A stretch of 64,000 bases of DNA from Halomonas sp. GT (GTDB lineage Bacteria > Pseudomonadota > Gammaproteobacteria > Pseudomonadales > Halomonadaceae), in the NCBI RefSeq assembly GCF_002082565.1, contig NZ_CP020562.1:1860001-1924000 (forward strand), read 5' to 3'. Below, piece after piece: positions 1 to 7,955 of this stretch. The translations under genes and the position numbers were made by a program. How positions within the stretch are numbered: the stretch's first letter is position 1; every line of letters begins with the position of its first letter. Below the pieces are notes generated by a model. That model did no database searches. It had not been told where the DNA came from and worked only from the letters and a program-made list of their open reading frames with translations.

Positions 1-612
1 AGTAATCTAGACACGTTTGAGGAAATCGACCCAAAAGTGAAAAAGCTTTGGGCTGATATTTCATCATTGCTATCAAGCTGTGATGACCCCGAAAATCCTC
101 CAGCCGAATACTACACGCTCCATATAGAGCTAGATCCTCTGGAGGAGGCTAGAGACCAGTCATGTATTATTGCTGTTGTGTTCACGGCGATGTACTTTGA
201 GGCCTTTATTTATGACTATGCTGCATCTTGTTTAGGAGATAAGTATTCGAAAGATCACTTGGACAAATTAGACTTCGTATCGAAGTGGCTAGTTATCCCT
301 AAACTGATTACTGGAAAAGAGATATCTAAGTCTGGCCAAGCTTATGAATCATTGAAACGCCTCCACAAAGATCGAAACTCTCTCGTGCATCTGAAATCAA
401 GAGAAATGAATTTCGATAATGAAGAATTGGCAAGTTATATGAAGGCGCGTGAACAAGATATTCAAGAATCAACGAAAAACTGTAGGAAAGCGTTAAGGTA
501 TGTAATCCAAGAGCTTTTGGCAATTGACCCAGATCATCCAAAGGTTATCTTGGCGAGTCAATCACGTAACAAGTCAAAGCACTCAGACGCAGCTAGCTGC
601 GCCGGTGTTTGA
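1..612 (+). CDS. HEPN-motif hypothetical protein, 5' end outside the window
   Basis: The frame is open from the first base of the window, so the true start is probably further left; the first possible start inside is GTG at 37, giving 191 residues. I do not recognise the family as a whole. Counting from that GTG, residues R113 to H118 read RNSLVH, which fits the Rx4-6H motif of HEPN ribonuclease domains, in a helical context with KDRNSLVHL. HEPN proteins are common in toxin-antitoxin and abortive-infection systems, so an RNase role is an inference. It is followed 32 bases later by another small gene on the same strand, and the two may be an operon. Confidence 0.6.
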   Translation, partial: SNLDTFEEIDPKVKKLWADISSLLSSCDDPENPPAEYYTLHIELDPLEEARDQSCIIAVVFTAMYFEAFIYDYAASCLGDKYSKDHLDKLDFVSKWLVIPKLITGKEISKSGQAYESLKRLHKDRNSLVHLKSREMNFDNEELASYMKAREQDIQESTKNCRKALRYVIQELLAIDPDHPKVILASQSRNKSKHSDAASCAGV

Positions 613-644
613 AGCGTTATGAATTACGAGAAAGGTGAGCCATC

Positions 645-1052
645 GTGCCAATTGAGTTGCCAGTAGAGTTACGGTTCCCGATGGGAGGAACAACTCCGTT
701 AACCGACAGAGCGGTTCAAGACTTTATTAGCCTTGCGCGAAAGGCCTCATCTAGCACCATTGGTCGCCAACAGATTATTGAAAAATTTAAGGAATTTTTG
801 GCTGTTGCGAGTGGTGATCAGTACGCCAAAAGCTCTAGTTTGTCGTGGGCTGAGTCAGACCTAGAATATCACGCTGACAGAGCTGCATCCGACGCACCTG
901 GTTTTATCGCCGCCTTCTGCGATGCATGTGAGGCACTTGAAAACTGGGGAGTAGCTGTTCCCGGGCACCAATACGTTAACAATATCCTTGAGAAACATTC
1001 GGTTCCGTTTAGAGTCATCGATAATCAGCTGATGGCCACTGATGAGCACTGA
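645..1052 (+). CDS. AbiJ-N-terminal-domain-like protein, end altered by IS3 insertion
   Basis: A 135-residue protein from a GTG preceded by AAAGGTGAG. The second half (APGFIAAFCDACEAL, then VPGHQYVNNILEKHSVPFRV) resembles the small AbiJ N-terminal-type domains that usually precede a longer effector domain. The TGA stop at 1050-1052 coincides with the first bases of the left inverted repeat of the neighbouring IS3 element, so the protein end is set by the insertion. Without the element the frame would run only a few codons further (to a TGA about 18 bases past the right repeat). This may therefore be a remnant of a longer abortive-infection gene. Family assignment is from memory of the pattern and is uncertain. 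Confidence 0.5.
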   Translation: MPIELPVELRFPMGGTTPLTDRAVQDFISLARKASSSTIGRQQIIEKFKEFLAVASGDQYAKSSSLSWAESDLEYHADRAASDAPGFIAAFCDACEALENWGVAVPGHQYVNNILEKHSVPFRVIDNQLMATDEH

Positions 1053-1114
1053 AGTGGCTATAGTTTCCCGGACACACAGACGCAGGTAATATCTCCTGCT
1101 TATAGAGGTGTGTC

Positions 1115-1414
1115 ATGACTCAGAAGAAAACCAATTCTTATACCGACGAATTCAGAGAAGGTGCCGTCAAACTGGCGATAGAATCGAATCAGCCAGTTGC
1201 CCAGTCCGCCCGAGAACTGGGGGTGAACGTCAATACACTGCATACCTGGATCAATAAATTTCACGGCGAACCACCGCCAGGCTCCGGTAAGCAGGTAAAT
1301 GACGTGCATCTGTATGAGGAGCTAAAACAGCTGCGTCGTGAAAATGCCCGACTCAAGGAGGAGCGGGAACTGTTAAAAAAGGCGGCAGCCTTCTTCGCCA
1401 AAGAATCACGCTGA
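1115..1414 (+). CDS. IS3-family transposase OrfA (HTH)
   Basis: A 99-residue protein with an N-terminal helix-turn-helix ([11 protein letters not shown] through [16 protein letters not shown]) and a C-terminal leucine-zipper-like stretch ([21 protein letters not shown]), the usual OrfA layout. The slippery heptamer A AAA AAG lies at 1375-1381, in phase with orfA. A -1 shift there enters the orfB frame, which is open from that point onward, so an OrfAB fusion transposase is expected. The left inverted repeat lies about 65 bases upstream. Confidence 0.92.
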   Translation: MTQKKTNSYTDEFREGAVKLAIESNQPVAQSARELGVNVNTLHTWINKFHGEPPPGSGKQVNDVHLYEELKQLRRENARLKEERELLKKAAAFFAKESR

Positions 1415-1428
1415 AATACACCTTTATC

Positions 1429-2277
1429 ATGCACCATCAGAGCGAATTCAGCATCGCTCTGATGTGTCGGGTGTTTGACGTTTCTCGAAGCGGTTATTAC
1501 GAGTGGCAATTACGGCCGCCCAGCTTGAGAAACCAGCGAGATGAAGCGTTGAAGGCCAACATTCATAAGCACCATCAAGCCAGCCGAGCGACGTATGGGA
1601 CGCGACGTCTCCAGCAGAAGCTGTCGGAAGAGAATGAATCAGTCAGTCGGCGTCGCATTGGCCGATTAATGCAGGAGGAAGGCTTGGCGTGCAAAACAAG
1701 GCGCAAGTTCAGGGCAACGACGAACTCGAAACATGATAAACCCGTTGCTCCCAACCTGCTGGATCGACACTTCACCACGGAGAAGCCCGATCAGGCTTAT
1801 GTGGGGGATATCACTTACATACCGACACGGGAGGGGTGGCTTTACCTGGCGGTGTTTATCGACTTGTATTCGCGCGCTGTCGTAGGTTGGTCAATGGATA
1901 GTCGCATGCCGACCTCGCTGGTCAATGATGCGCTTACCATGGCGATTTGGAAGCGTAGGCCTAATGCCGGATTACTGGTTCATAGCGACCGCGGAAGCCA
2001 GTATGCATCGGACAACTTCCAGCAGCTGCTGACGCAACATGGTTATCGGTGCAGTATGAGCCGTAAGGGAAATTGCTGGGATAATGCCCCGTCAGAAAGC
2101 TTTTTCCACACGCTAAAGACGGAACTTGTTCACCATGAAGACTTCAAGACACGGGCTGAAGCGAAGCAAGTCATCTTCGAGTATATCGAAGTGTTTTATA
2201 ACCGGGTGCGGCTGCACTCCAGCAATGGCTATATGAGTCCAGTGGACTATGAGTCAGCGCTACCAGTAGCTGCTTAA
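1429..2277 (+). CDS. IS3-family transposase OrfB (DDE integrase core)
   Basis: 282 residues from the ATG. The frame is open upstream to the slippery site at 1375, so the active form is probably the frameshift fusion. It carries an HTH_21-like segment ([18 protein letters not shown]) and the rve catalytic core: [10 protein letters not shown] with the first Asp, [13 protein letters not shown] with the second, and [14 protein letters not shown] with the Glu. No internal stop is seen, so the element looks intact. The stop is 30 bases from the right inverted repeat. Confidence 0.93.
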   Translation: MHHQSEFSIALMCRVFDVSRSGYYEWQLRPPSLRNQRDEALKANIHKHHQASRATYGTRRLQQKLSEENESVSRRRIGRLMQEEGLACKTRRKFRATTNSKHDKPVAPNLLDRHFTTEKPDQAYVGDITYIPTREGWLYLAVFIDLYSRAVVGWSMDSRMPTSLVNDALTMAIWKRRPNAGLLVHSDRGSQYASDNFQQLLTQHGYRCSMSRKGNCWDNAPSESFFHTLKTELVHHEDFKTRAEAKQVIFEYIEVFYNRVRLHSSNGYMSPVDYESALPVAA

Positions 2278-2307
2278 AAATATGTCCGGAAGACTGTTGC
2301 CACATCA

Positions 2308-2836
2308 GTGAATCTGTATGACTGACTCAGGTGATAAATGTCGTCTTAAACGGCGTAATGGTACGCCAGGTGCGGGGGGTAAGATCACCCTGCCTAAAGT
2401 AGTGGATTGATATGTCAAAGTGATGAAACCCGAAGGGCAGCACTAGACGCTAGGTGCAATGCAGCAGGTTTGCTGCTAAGATATAGCACGTTTTTGCACT
2501 ACTCTTTCTTTTTCCCAGCTGTAAAAGAATCTCTGCCAATGACTGTATTTACACATCGTTTTTTAGGGCTGATGACTCCACCCTAGCTCCAAGCTCCCCC
2601 CACTTGAGGTGCTGATAGCGCTTTCACTGTGCTGTCATCGCTTTCTGGTACTTAAGCCTTCAGTACCTGATTTTCTTGTACATGAACGTAGCCGTACCTA
2701 AAGCTAGCTTTCCACTATTGAAAAACTACAAGCTGATTACCCCAGCGTGCCAATGTGTTGGCGATGCTTCCTATTGTTGGCTGCGCTGTTAGCCCGTTTT
2801 TGGCTTGTCGTTACCCCAAAATCATGGACCCCTCGC
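2308..2836. other. Gene-free stretch between IS3 and the SulP gene
   Basis: I see no convincing gene. There is a small perfect hairpin, AGCAG-GTTTG-CTGCT, at about 2466-2480. An open frame upstream of 2837 runs into the SulP gene without stops but encodes a hydrophobic, Cys/Trp-rich segment unlike a SulP N-terminus. The SulP promoter presumably lies here; no clear -35/-10 pair stands out. Confidence 0.4.
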
Positions 2837-4327
2837 ATGTACGAAAAGTTTAAACAATCATGGCTCTCCAACCTCAAGGGTGACACCTTAGCTGGACTTG
2901 TTGTGGCGCTTGCGCTAATCCCCGAGGCCATTGCGTTCTCGATTATTGCCGGTGTTGACCCGAAGGTCGGCCTTTACGCCTCGTTTGCAATCTGTGTGAT
3001 TATCGCCTTCGCAGGTGGCCGCTCGGGAATGATCTCCGGCGCTACCGGTGCTATGGCACTGCTGATGATAACCCTAGTTAAAGATCACGGGTTAGAGTAT
3101 CTGCTGGTGGCTACCCTGCTCACGGGGGTGCTGCAAATTATTGCGGGCTATATAAGGCTCGCTGAGCTGATGCGTTTTGTATCGCGTTCTGTGGTAACAG
3201 GGTTCGTTAATGCCCTGGCAATTCTGATTTTTATGTCACAGTTGCCCGAGCTGACCGATGTCACATGGCACGTCTATGCGATGACACTTGCGGGCCTGGT
3301 GATTATTTATGGCTTCCCCTATGTACCCGCAATCGGTAAAGCTATCCCTTCGCCACTGGTCTGCATCGTTGTTCTTACCGTCGTTTACATGATGACCGGC
3401 ATGGAGATTCGCAGCGTAGGTGATATGGGTGAACTACCCGATACGCTGCCAGTTTTTTTGTGGCCCGATGTACCGCTGAACCTAGAAACGCTGATGATTG
3501 TATTGCCCTATTCAATTATGTTGATGGTGGTGGGGCTACTAGAGTCAATGATGACAGCCACGATCATCGATGATTTGACCGATACCAAAAGCGATAAAAA
3601 CCGCGAGTGTAAAGGACAGGGCATTGCCAATATTGGCTCGGGTCTAATCGGTGGTATGGCAGGCTGTGCCATGATTGGCCAGTCGGTAATCAATATCAAA
3701 TCCGGTGGACGTCGTCGTACCTCTTCGCTGATTGCTGGAATCGCGCTGTTGTTGATGGTCGTTTTCCTGGCGGATTGGGTATCGCAAATCCCCATGGCGG
3801 CGCTGGTAGCGGTGATGATTATGGTGGCAATCGGTACCTTTAGCTGGGAATCGATTCGCGACCTGAAAAAGCACCCTATGAGTACCAATTTTGTCATGGT
3901 GGCCACCGTTATCGTAACGGTAGGCACCCATAACCTAGCGATTGGCGTCTTTGTTGGTGTGCTGTTGGCGGCGATGTTCTTTGCCAATAAAGTCGGCAAC
4001 ATTATGTATATCGGCTCTAAAGAAGTAGAACCGGGGAAAGAGCGTGAATATGAAGTCGTCGGTCAGGTGTTTTTTGCTTCTTCTGAGCGCTTTATCGCCG
4101 CCTTCGACTTCAAAGAGAGCATCGATAAAGTCACTATCAATCTTTCCCGCGCACACTTCTGGGATATCACTGCCGTACAGGCGTTGGATCGCGTGATAAT
4201 TAAATTCCGCCGTGAAGGTACCGAGGTTGAGATGGTGGGCTTGAGCGAAGCCAGCGCGACGGTAGTGGATCGCTATGCGGTTCATAACGACCCCGAAGCA
4301 GTTGAAAAACTGATGGGCGGCCACTAA
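2837..4327 (+). CDS. SulP-family inorganic anion transporter with STAS domain
   Basis: An inner-membrane carrier of the SulP (SLC26) family, which moves sulfate, bicarbonate or related anions; the substrate cannot be read from sequence. The N-terminus has the family signature LKGDTLAGLVVALALIPEAI, followed by about ten to twelve membrane segments. From about residue 400 there is a cytoplasmic STAS domain (KVTINLSRAHFWDITAVQAL). I chose ATG 2837 (MYEKFKQSW, 496 residues) because the frame can be extended to an ATG at 2747 only with an untypical leader. It lies 18 bases before a universal stress protein gene, a pairing seen in several halophiles, so the two are probably co-transcribed. Confidence 0.88.
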   Translation: MYEKFKQSWLSNLKGDTLAGLVVALALIPEAIAFSIIAGVDPKVGLYASFAICVIIAFAGGRSGMISGATGAMALLMITLVKDHGLEYLLVATLLTGVLQIIAGYIRLAELMRFVSRSVVTGFVNALAILIFMSQLPELTDVTWHVYAMTLAGLVIIYGFPYVPAIGKAIPSPLVCIVVLTVVYMMTGMEIRSVGDMGELPDTLPVFLWPDVPLNLETLMIVLPYSIMLMVVGLLESMMTATIIDDLTDTKSDKNRECKGQGIANIGSGLIGGMAGCAMIGQSVINIKSGGRRRTSSLIAGIALLLMVVFLADWVSQIPMAALVAVMIMVAIGTFSWESIRDLKKHPMSTNFVMVATVIVTVGTHNLAIGVFVGVLLAAMFFANKVGNIMYIGSKEVEPGKEREYEVVGQVFFASSERFIAAFDFKESIDKVTINLSRAHFWDITAVQALDRVIIKFRREGTEVEMVGLSEASATVVDRYAVHNDPEAVEKLMGGH

Positions 4328-4345
4328 CCAATGAAGGAGAGCGAT

Positions 4346-5203
4346 ATGACTGATCAAGTATTAGCCGCGATTGACGGCTCCCAGTATGCAGAAGGCGTCT
4401 GCGATTACGCCGCCTGGGCAAGCTTGGCCATGGATGCACCGTTAACCTTTGTGCATGTGGTCGACAACCATTCTGAAATACCCGAAGAGCAGAATCTTTC
4501 CGGCAACCTGCGATTCGGTGCCCGCGAACGGTTAATGAAAGAGCTTTCCGACCTTGATGAGCAGCGCGCCAAGGTGAATCGCGAGCAGGGCAAGCTAATG
4601 CTGGAGGCGGCCAAAGAACGGGCGATAAAGGATGGGGTCAGCGACCCCATCACTCGCCAGCTCAACGGTACCCTAGTTGAAACGTTAGTAGAGCTTGAAA
4701 AAGACGTGCGATTGCTGGTGGTGGGTAAGCGCGGTGAAACCGCTCACCAGGCCAGTGGCCATCTTGGCTCTAACCTTGAGCGGGTAGTGCGTGAAATGCA
4801 CCGCCCGATCCTGATGGTGCCGAAAACCTTCAAGCGGCCTGAAAAAATATTGATGGCCTTTGACGGCAGTAAAACAGCCCGTAAAGGCGTCGAGATGCTG
4901 GCCCGTTCACCGCTCTTCGTAGGCACCGAGTGCCATGTGCTGATCATCGGTGCAGAAACGGCTGAACGCCGCTCTGAGCTTGAATGGGCGTTAAGCACGT
5001 TGCGTGAAGCGGGCCATCAAGCCGAAGGCGCTATTCGTGCTGGCGAGGTAGACGAAGCGCTACAAGCCTACGAAAAAGAGCACAGCATTGACCTGCTGGT
5101 GATGGGCGCCTACGGGCATTCCCGTATTCGCCACTTACTGGTAGGTAGTACAACCACGGCCATGCTACGTGGTAGCCGCATACCGGTGCTGATTTTGCGC
5201 TGA
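4346..5203 (+). CDS. Tandem universal stress protein (two UspA domains)
   Basis: 285 residues made of two UspA-fold domains: one from the start (DQVLAAIDGSQYAEGVCDYA) to about residue 155, the second from about residue 165 (PEKILMAFDGSKTARKGVEML). The second ends with the nucleotide-binding pattern VMGAYGHSRIRHLLVGSTTT, matching G-2x-G-9x-G-(S/T). Such proteins bind ATP or related ligands in the cytoplasm and modulate stress responses. The start at 4346 is chosen because AAGGAGAG at 4333-4340 is a good ribosome site for it; the upstream ATG at 4331 overlaps that site. Position just after SulP suggests regulation of the transporter. A decayed relative of its second domain lies at 14.1 kb. Confidence 0.9.
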   Translation: MTDQVLAAIDGSQYAEGVCDYAAWASLAMDAPLTFVHVVDNHSEIPEEQNLSGNLRFGARERLMKELSDLDEQRAKVNREQGKLMLEAAKERAIKDGVSDPITRQLNGTLVETLVELEKDVRLLVVGKRGETAHQASGHLGSNLERVVREMHRPILMVPKTFKRPEKILMAFDGSKTARKGVEMLARSPLFVGTECHVLIIGAETAERRSELEWALSTLREAGHQAEGAIRAGEVDEALQAYEKEHSIDLLVMGAYGHSRIRHLLVGSTTTAMLRGSRIPVLILR

Positions 5204-5261
5204 GTTTTGGTAAGAGCAACAGCGCATAAATATTTAGCTCGCATTGCGACTTGTTACCCGC

Positions 5262-5297
5262 AGCCGGCCCTCATTTTTTGAGTGAGCCGGCTTTTTT
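5262..5297 (+). terminator. Rho-independent terminator after SulP-USP
   Basis: Stem AGCCGGC (5262-5268) pairs with GCCGGCT (about 5286-5292) and is followed by a run of T, 60 bases after the universal stress protein stop. It ends the SulP-USP transcript and sits just before the ribosome site of the next gene. Confidence 0.8.
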
Positions 5298-5314
5298 GTT
5301 CTAAGGAGAGGCTA

Positions 5315-5776
5315 ATGAAGACTTGGCAGCTCAATAAAACGGAGATATCGGTTCACCAGACGGACGTACCTTTATTGCTAGAAAATGCGTATGCAAAACC
5401 TGCTACCAAAGAGCATATAAAAGCCTTGGGCAGCGGAGTGATTGGTGAAGCTTGGATGGTCTCGCAACCTTTTCAGGAAGGGCCAACGATGATTAAATTT
5501 GCACCACCCCAAAGTAGTGATGGTGATACTAAAACGCTGGCTTTATGGGCCAAGTGCTACCGTAAAATTATTATTGTGTCAGAGCGAGAAGAGCTTACTA
5601 CGCTCTCTATTCCTCTACCCGGCGCCAACCCCCATGTTCAAGGCGTTGAAGAGGCAGTACGGGAAGCTGTTTTTGCATTGAGTGATCAACTGCAACACTC
5701 GAAACACCTGCAACACTTACACCTTTATGCTTCCGATGAAGAGAGCGTATGGGCATTATTCAACTCAACGTCCTAA
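5315..5776 (+). CDS. Hypothetical soluble protein
   Basis: 153 residues from ATG 5315, which has a strong ribosome site TAAGGAGAG ten bases upstream; an upstream in-frame start would lie inside the terminator and is unlikely. No signal peptide, membrane segment or motif I can name. The protein is mixed alpha/beta in character (KTLALWAKCYRKIIIVSERE, then DQLQHSKHLQHLHLYASDEE). It follows the SulP-USP terminator at 18 bases, so it depends on readthrough or its own promoter. It ends 16 bases from the convergent helicase gene. Confidence 0.65.
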   Translation: MKTWQLNKTEISVHQTDVPLLLENAYAKPATKEHIKALGSGVIGEAWMVSQPFQEGPTMIKFAPPQSSDGDTKTLALWAKCYRKIIIVSEREELTTLSIPLPGANPHVQGVEEAVREAVFALSDQLQHSKHLQHLHLYASDEESVWALFNSTS

Positions 5777-5792
5777 TCTAGCCGTCTGGGTA

Positions 5793-7898
5793 TTAGGCCG
5801 CTTGAAATTGATGGCTTTCCAGCTCTTCGATAAACGGCGAGGGCTGATCGTGGTAAGTAAGGTCAAGCTGATGCATTGTCCGTGTACAGGCCACGTAGAG
5901 TAAGTTGCGCTCCATATCCGTTGCGTAATGGGTGGCCGTTACCTCGGGCACAATAACACGGTCAAATTCCAAGCCCTTCGCCATATGAGCGGTACAGATA
6001 ATAATGCCCTGTCCAAACGCGGTGCTTTGTTCAGTGAGCAACTGTATCTTATCGAATTGTCCTTCTAACGCTTTAAAAACAAGGCTGGCCTGCTTTTGGG
6101 TTTTGCACACAATACCCAAGGTATTATGTGTTGAGGCTGCAAACTCTTGGGCTAGCTGCTGAATGGCTGTGTGCGACTGCTTGCGTGAGGCGCAGCGGTG
6201 AATAGCAGGCGATTTGCCATGACGCTCAATCGGCTCTAAATCGGGGTTATAGGCGATATGCTGGGCGAAGCGAGTTATTTCAATACTGGAGCGGTAGCTT
6301 TTGTTGAGTGTCACGTACATGGATTGACGCAGCACTCGTCGAATCTGCTCGGCTTTCGAGGCGCTATAAGGGTTAACCGATTGGTAGCTATCGCCTAGCA
6401 CGGTTTTTTTGCAACGAAACAGCTGGCCGATAACCGCGTACTGTACGGGGGTATAGTCCTGCATTTCATCGATTAATAGATGCTTGGCATTCCGCCACCG
6501 TGAATGGACTCCCTCCAAGCGCATCTTTAAATAGATCAGCGGGAATACGTCGGCGTACTCAAGCCGCCCCCTGGAAGCTGTCTTGAACAGTTCGGGGTTA
6601 CCCAGCCAGGTGTAAAACGCCTTGTAGGTTTCGCGCAGGGTTTTCTGCTGCAGCATGCCCTTAATAGTGGCTTTGAGTGTCTTGCGCTCGTCAGGCGCTA
6701 AATCATAGTTATATTGATTGCCAATTTTCTGCTCTATTTCCCAGCTCACCTGTTTTAGGCGCTCATTGGTAGGTAGGTTGCGATGCTTTTTAAACACTTC
6801 TTCCAGTAGCCAGCCAGGCACTAATCGCCGAGCAATCCAAATATCCTTAGCCTTAAAGCGTTTCGCTTCTACGTCGGCCGCGTAACGATCAAGCTCTTTA
6901 AGAAACTCGGGTGAGGCTTTGAAATGCAGGCGCGCCTTCATAGCCTCGTCGTTCTTTTCCAGTAGCGCCGTGGTTTGTTCAAAAAATGTTTCGAATCGAT
7001 ACTGGCTGTCGAGCAACTCGTCGGCCAATGTTTCCATCCCTACTTGATTAACCGTCTCTTCACCCAGCTCGGGCAGCACGTTGGCGATGTAGTCAGAAAA
7101 CACCTGGTTGGGCGAGATAATTAAAATATCTTCGGAGGTGAGGGTGTCTTTAAATCGATAGAGTAGAAATGCAATCCGGTGTAGCGCAATCGAAGTTTTT
7201 CCAGAACCCGCCACCCCTTGAATAATCAGCGTATGGGCTTCGTCGTTACGGATAATCGCATTTTGATCACGCTGAATGGTGGCAACGATGTTCTTCATCG
7301 TGTCGTCAGACGCTTGGCTCAGCGTGTCCTGGAGCACATCATCGACCACGTGAACATCGCTATCGATCATCAGTTCAATGCTGGCTTTCTTTATTCTGAA
7401 CTGCCGCTTGAGGCTGATTTGGCCTCTAATCTCGCCTTTCGGGCTCTGATAGCTGGCGGGGCCTGTTTCGTAATCGTAAAACAGTGACGCAATGGGGGCC
7501 CGCCAGTCGTATATGCGGTTTTGACCGGCCAGATCGTCGTAAAAGTGGTGAATGCCGATATAAATCGGCATGGGAGTCGCTTTAGGGGAGCCCCACTGGG
7601 CAAAATCGAAGCGCCCAAAATAGGGTGAGTGCCTGAGCTTTTCGAGTTTATGGCGGCGTGCCAAGGCATTGTCGCCAGTCATTACCGCTTGCTCAATTGA
7701 CTCGCGGGCGGAGATTTTCTCAATGTGATCCATCTCATCCCGGCTTGTCCATAAATACTCTTTTTGGGCCTGTATGTCCTCCGCATAAGCCGCTAGGCGT
7801 TGGTTAATCTCTTCTATGTTTAGGTCAATGCGTTCAAGGGTGTGCATTAACTGGCGGTGTTCAGCGTCGCGTTGAGAGATGTTGGTTTTGGTATCCAT
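5793..7898 (-). CDS. HelD-like superfamily 1 helicase / RNA polymerase recycling ATPase
   Basis: 701 residues. The N-terminal 60 or so are a coiled-coil arm (ERIDLNIEEINQRLAAYAED, then QAQKEYLWTSRDEMDHI) as in HelD. The family motif DWRAPIASLFYDY is near 131-143, Walker A GVAGSGKTS near 228-236, and Walker B with Q motif in LLIDEMQDYTPVQYAV. Late helicase motifs include LNKSYRSSIEITRFAQ and GIIICTAHMAKGLEFDRVIV. HelD enzymes release stalled RNA polymerase from DNA, best known in Bacillus and mycobacteria; the same architecture occurs in gammaproteobacteria and is sometimes labelled helicase IV or UvrD/Rep. It follows prfC by 57 bases on the same strand. Confidence 0.85.
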   Translation of the reverse strand: MDTKTNISQRDAEHRQLMHTLERIDLNIEEINQRLAAYAEDIQAQKEYLWTSRDEMDHIEKISARESIEQAVMTGDNALARRHKLEKLRHSPYFGRFDFAQWGSPKATPMPIYIGIHHFYDDLAGQNRIYDWRAPIASLFYDYETGPASYQSPKGEIRGQISLKRQFRIKKASIELMIDSDVHVVDDVLQDTLSQASDDTMKNIVATIQRDQNAIIRNDEAHTLIIQGVAGSGKTSIALHRIAFLLYRFKDTLTSEDILIISPNQVFSDYIANVLPELGEETVNQVGMETLADELLDSQYRFETFFEQTTALLEKNDEAMKARLHFKASPEFLKELDRYAADVEAKRFKAKDIWIARRLVPGWLLEEVFKKHRNLPTNERLKQVSWEIEQKIGNQYNYDLAPDERKTLKATIKGMLQQKTLRETYKAFYTWLGNPELFKTASRGRLEYADVFPLIYLKMRLEGVHSRWRNAKHLLIDEMQDYTPVQYAVIGQLFRCKKTVLGDSYQSVNPYSASKAEQIRRVLRQSMYVTLNKSYRSSIEITRFAQHIAYNPDLEPIERHGKSPAIHRCASRKQSHTAIQQLAQEFAASTHNTLGIVCKTQKQASLVFKALEGQFDKIQLLTEQSTAFGQGIIICTAHMAKGLEFDRVIVPEVTATHYATDMERNLLYVACTRTMHQLDLTYHDQPSPFIEELESHQFQAA

Positions 7899-7955
7899 AG
7901 TGCCTGTTAAATGGGGAGTATTTACGTCTTAACGTCTTGTAAAGTAAGTCTTAGT

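Larger units (their letters stand above)
1050..2307 (+). mobile_element. IS3-family insertion sequence
   Basis: About 1258 bp holding orfA and orfB. The two ends are imperfect inverted repeats: 1050 onward reads TGAAGTGGCTATAGTTTCCC and the reverse complement of the right end, finishing at 2307, reads TGATGTGGCAACAGTCTTCC; both continue with CGGACA. The ends begin with TG and finish with CA as in other IS3 elements. The repeat can be extended outward by three bases (CAC and GTG), and no 3-4 bp direct target duplication is visible, so this copy may have recombined after insertion. Confidence 0.85.

Noticed and set aside
2308..2746. Further transposase remnants right of the IS3 element
   Set aside because: Short frames are present, but none matches a transposase domain that I can recognise.
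3508..4002. Long minus-strand frame inside the SulP gene
   Set aside because: It lies wholly within a well-supported transporter gene and its composition is that of an antisense reading.
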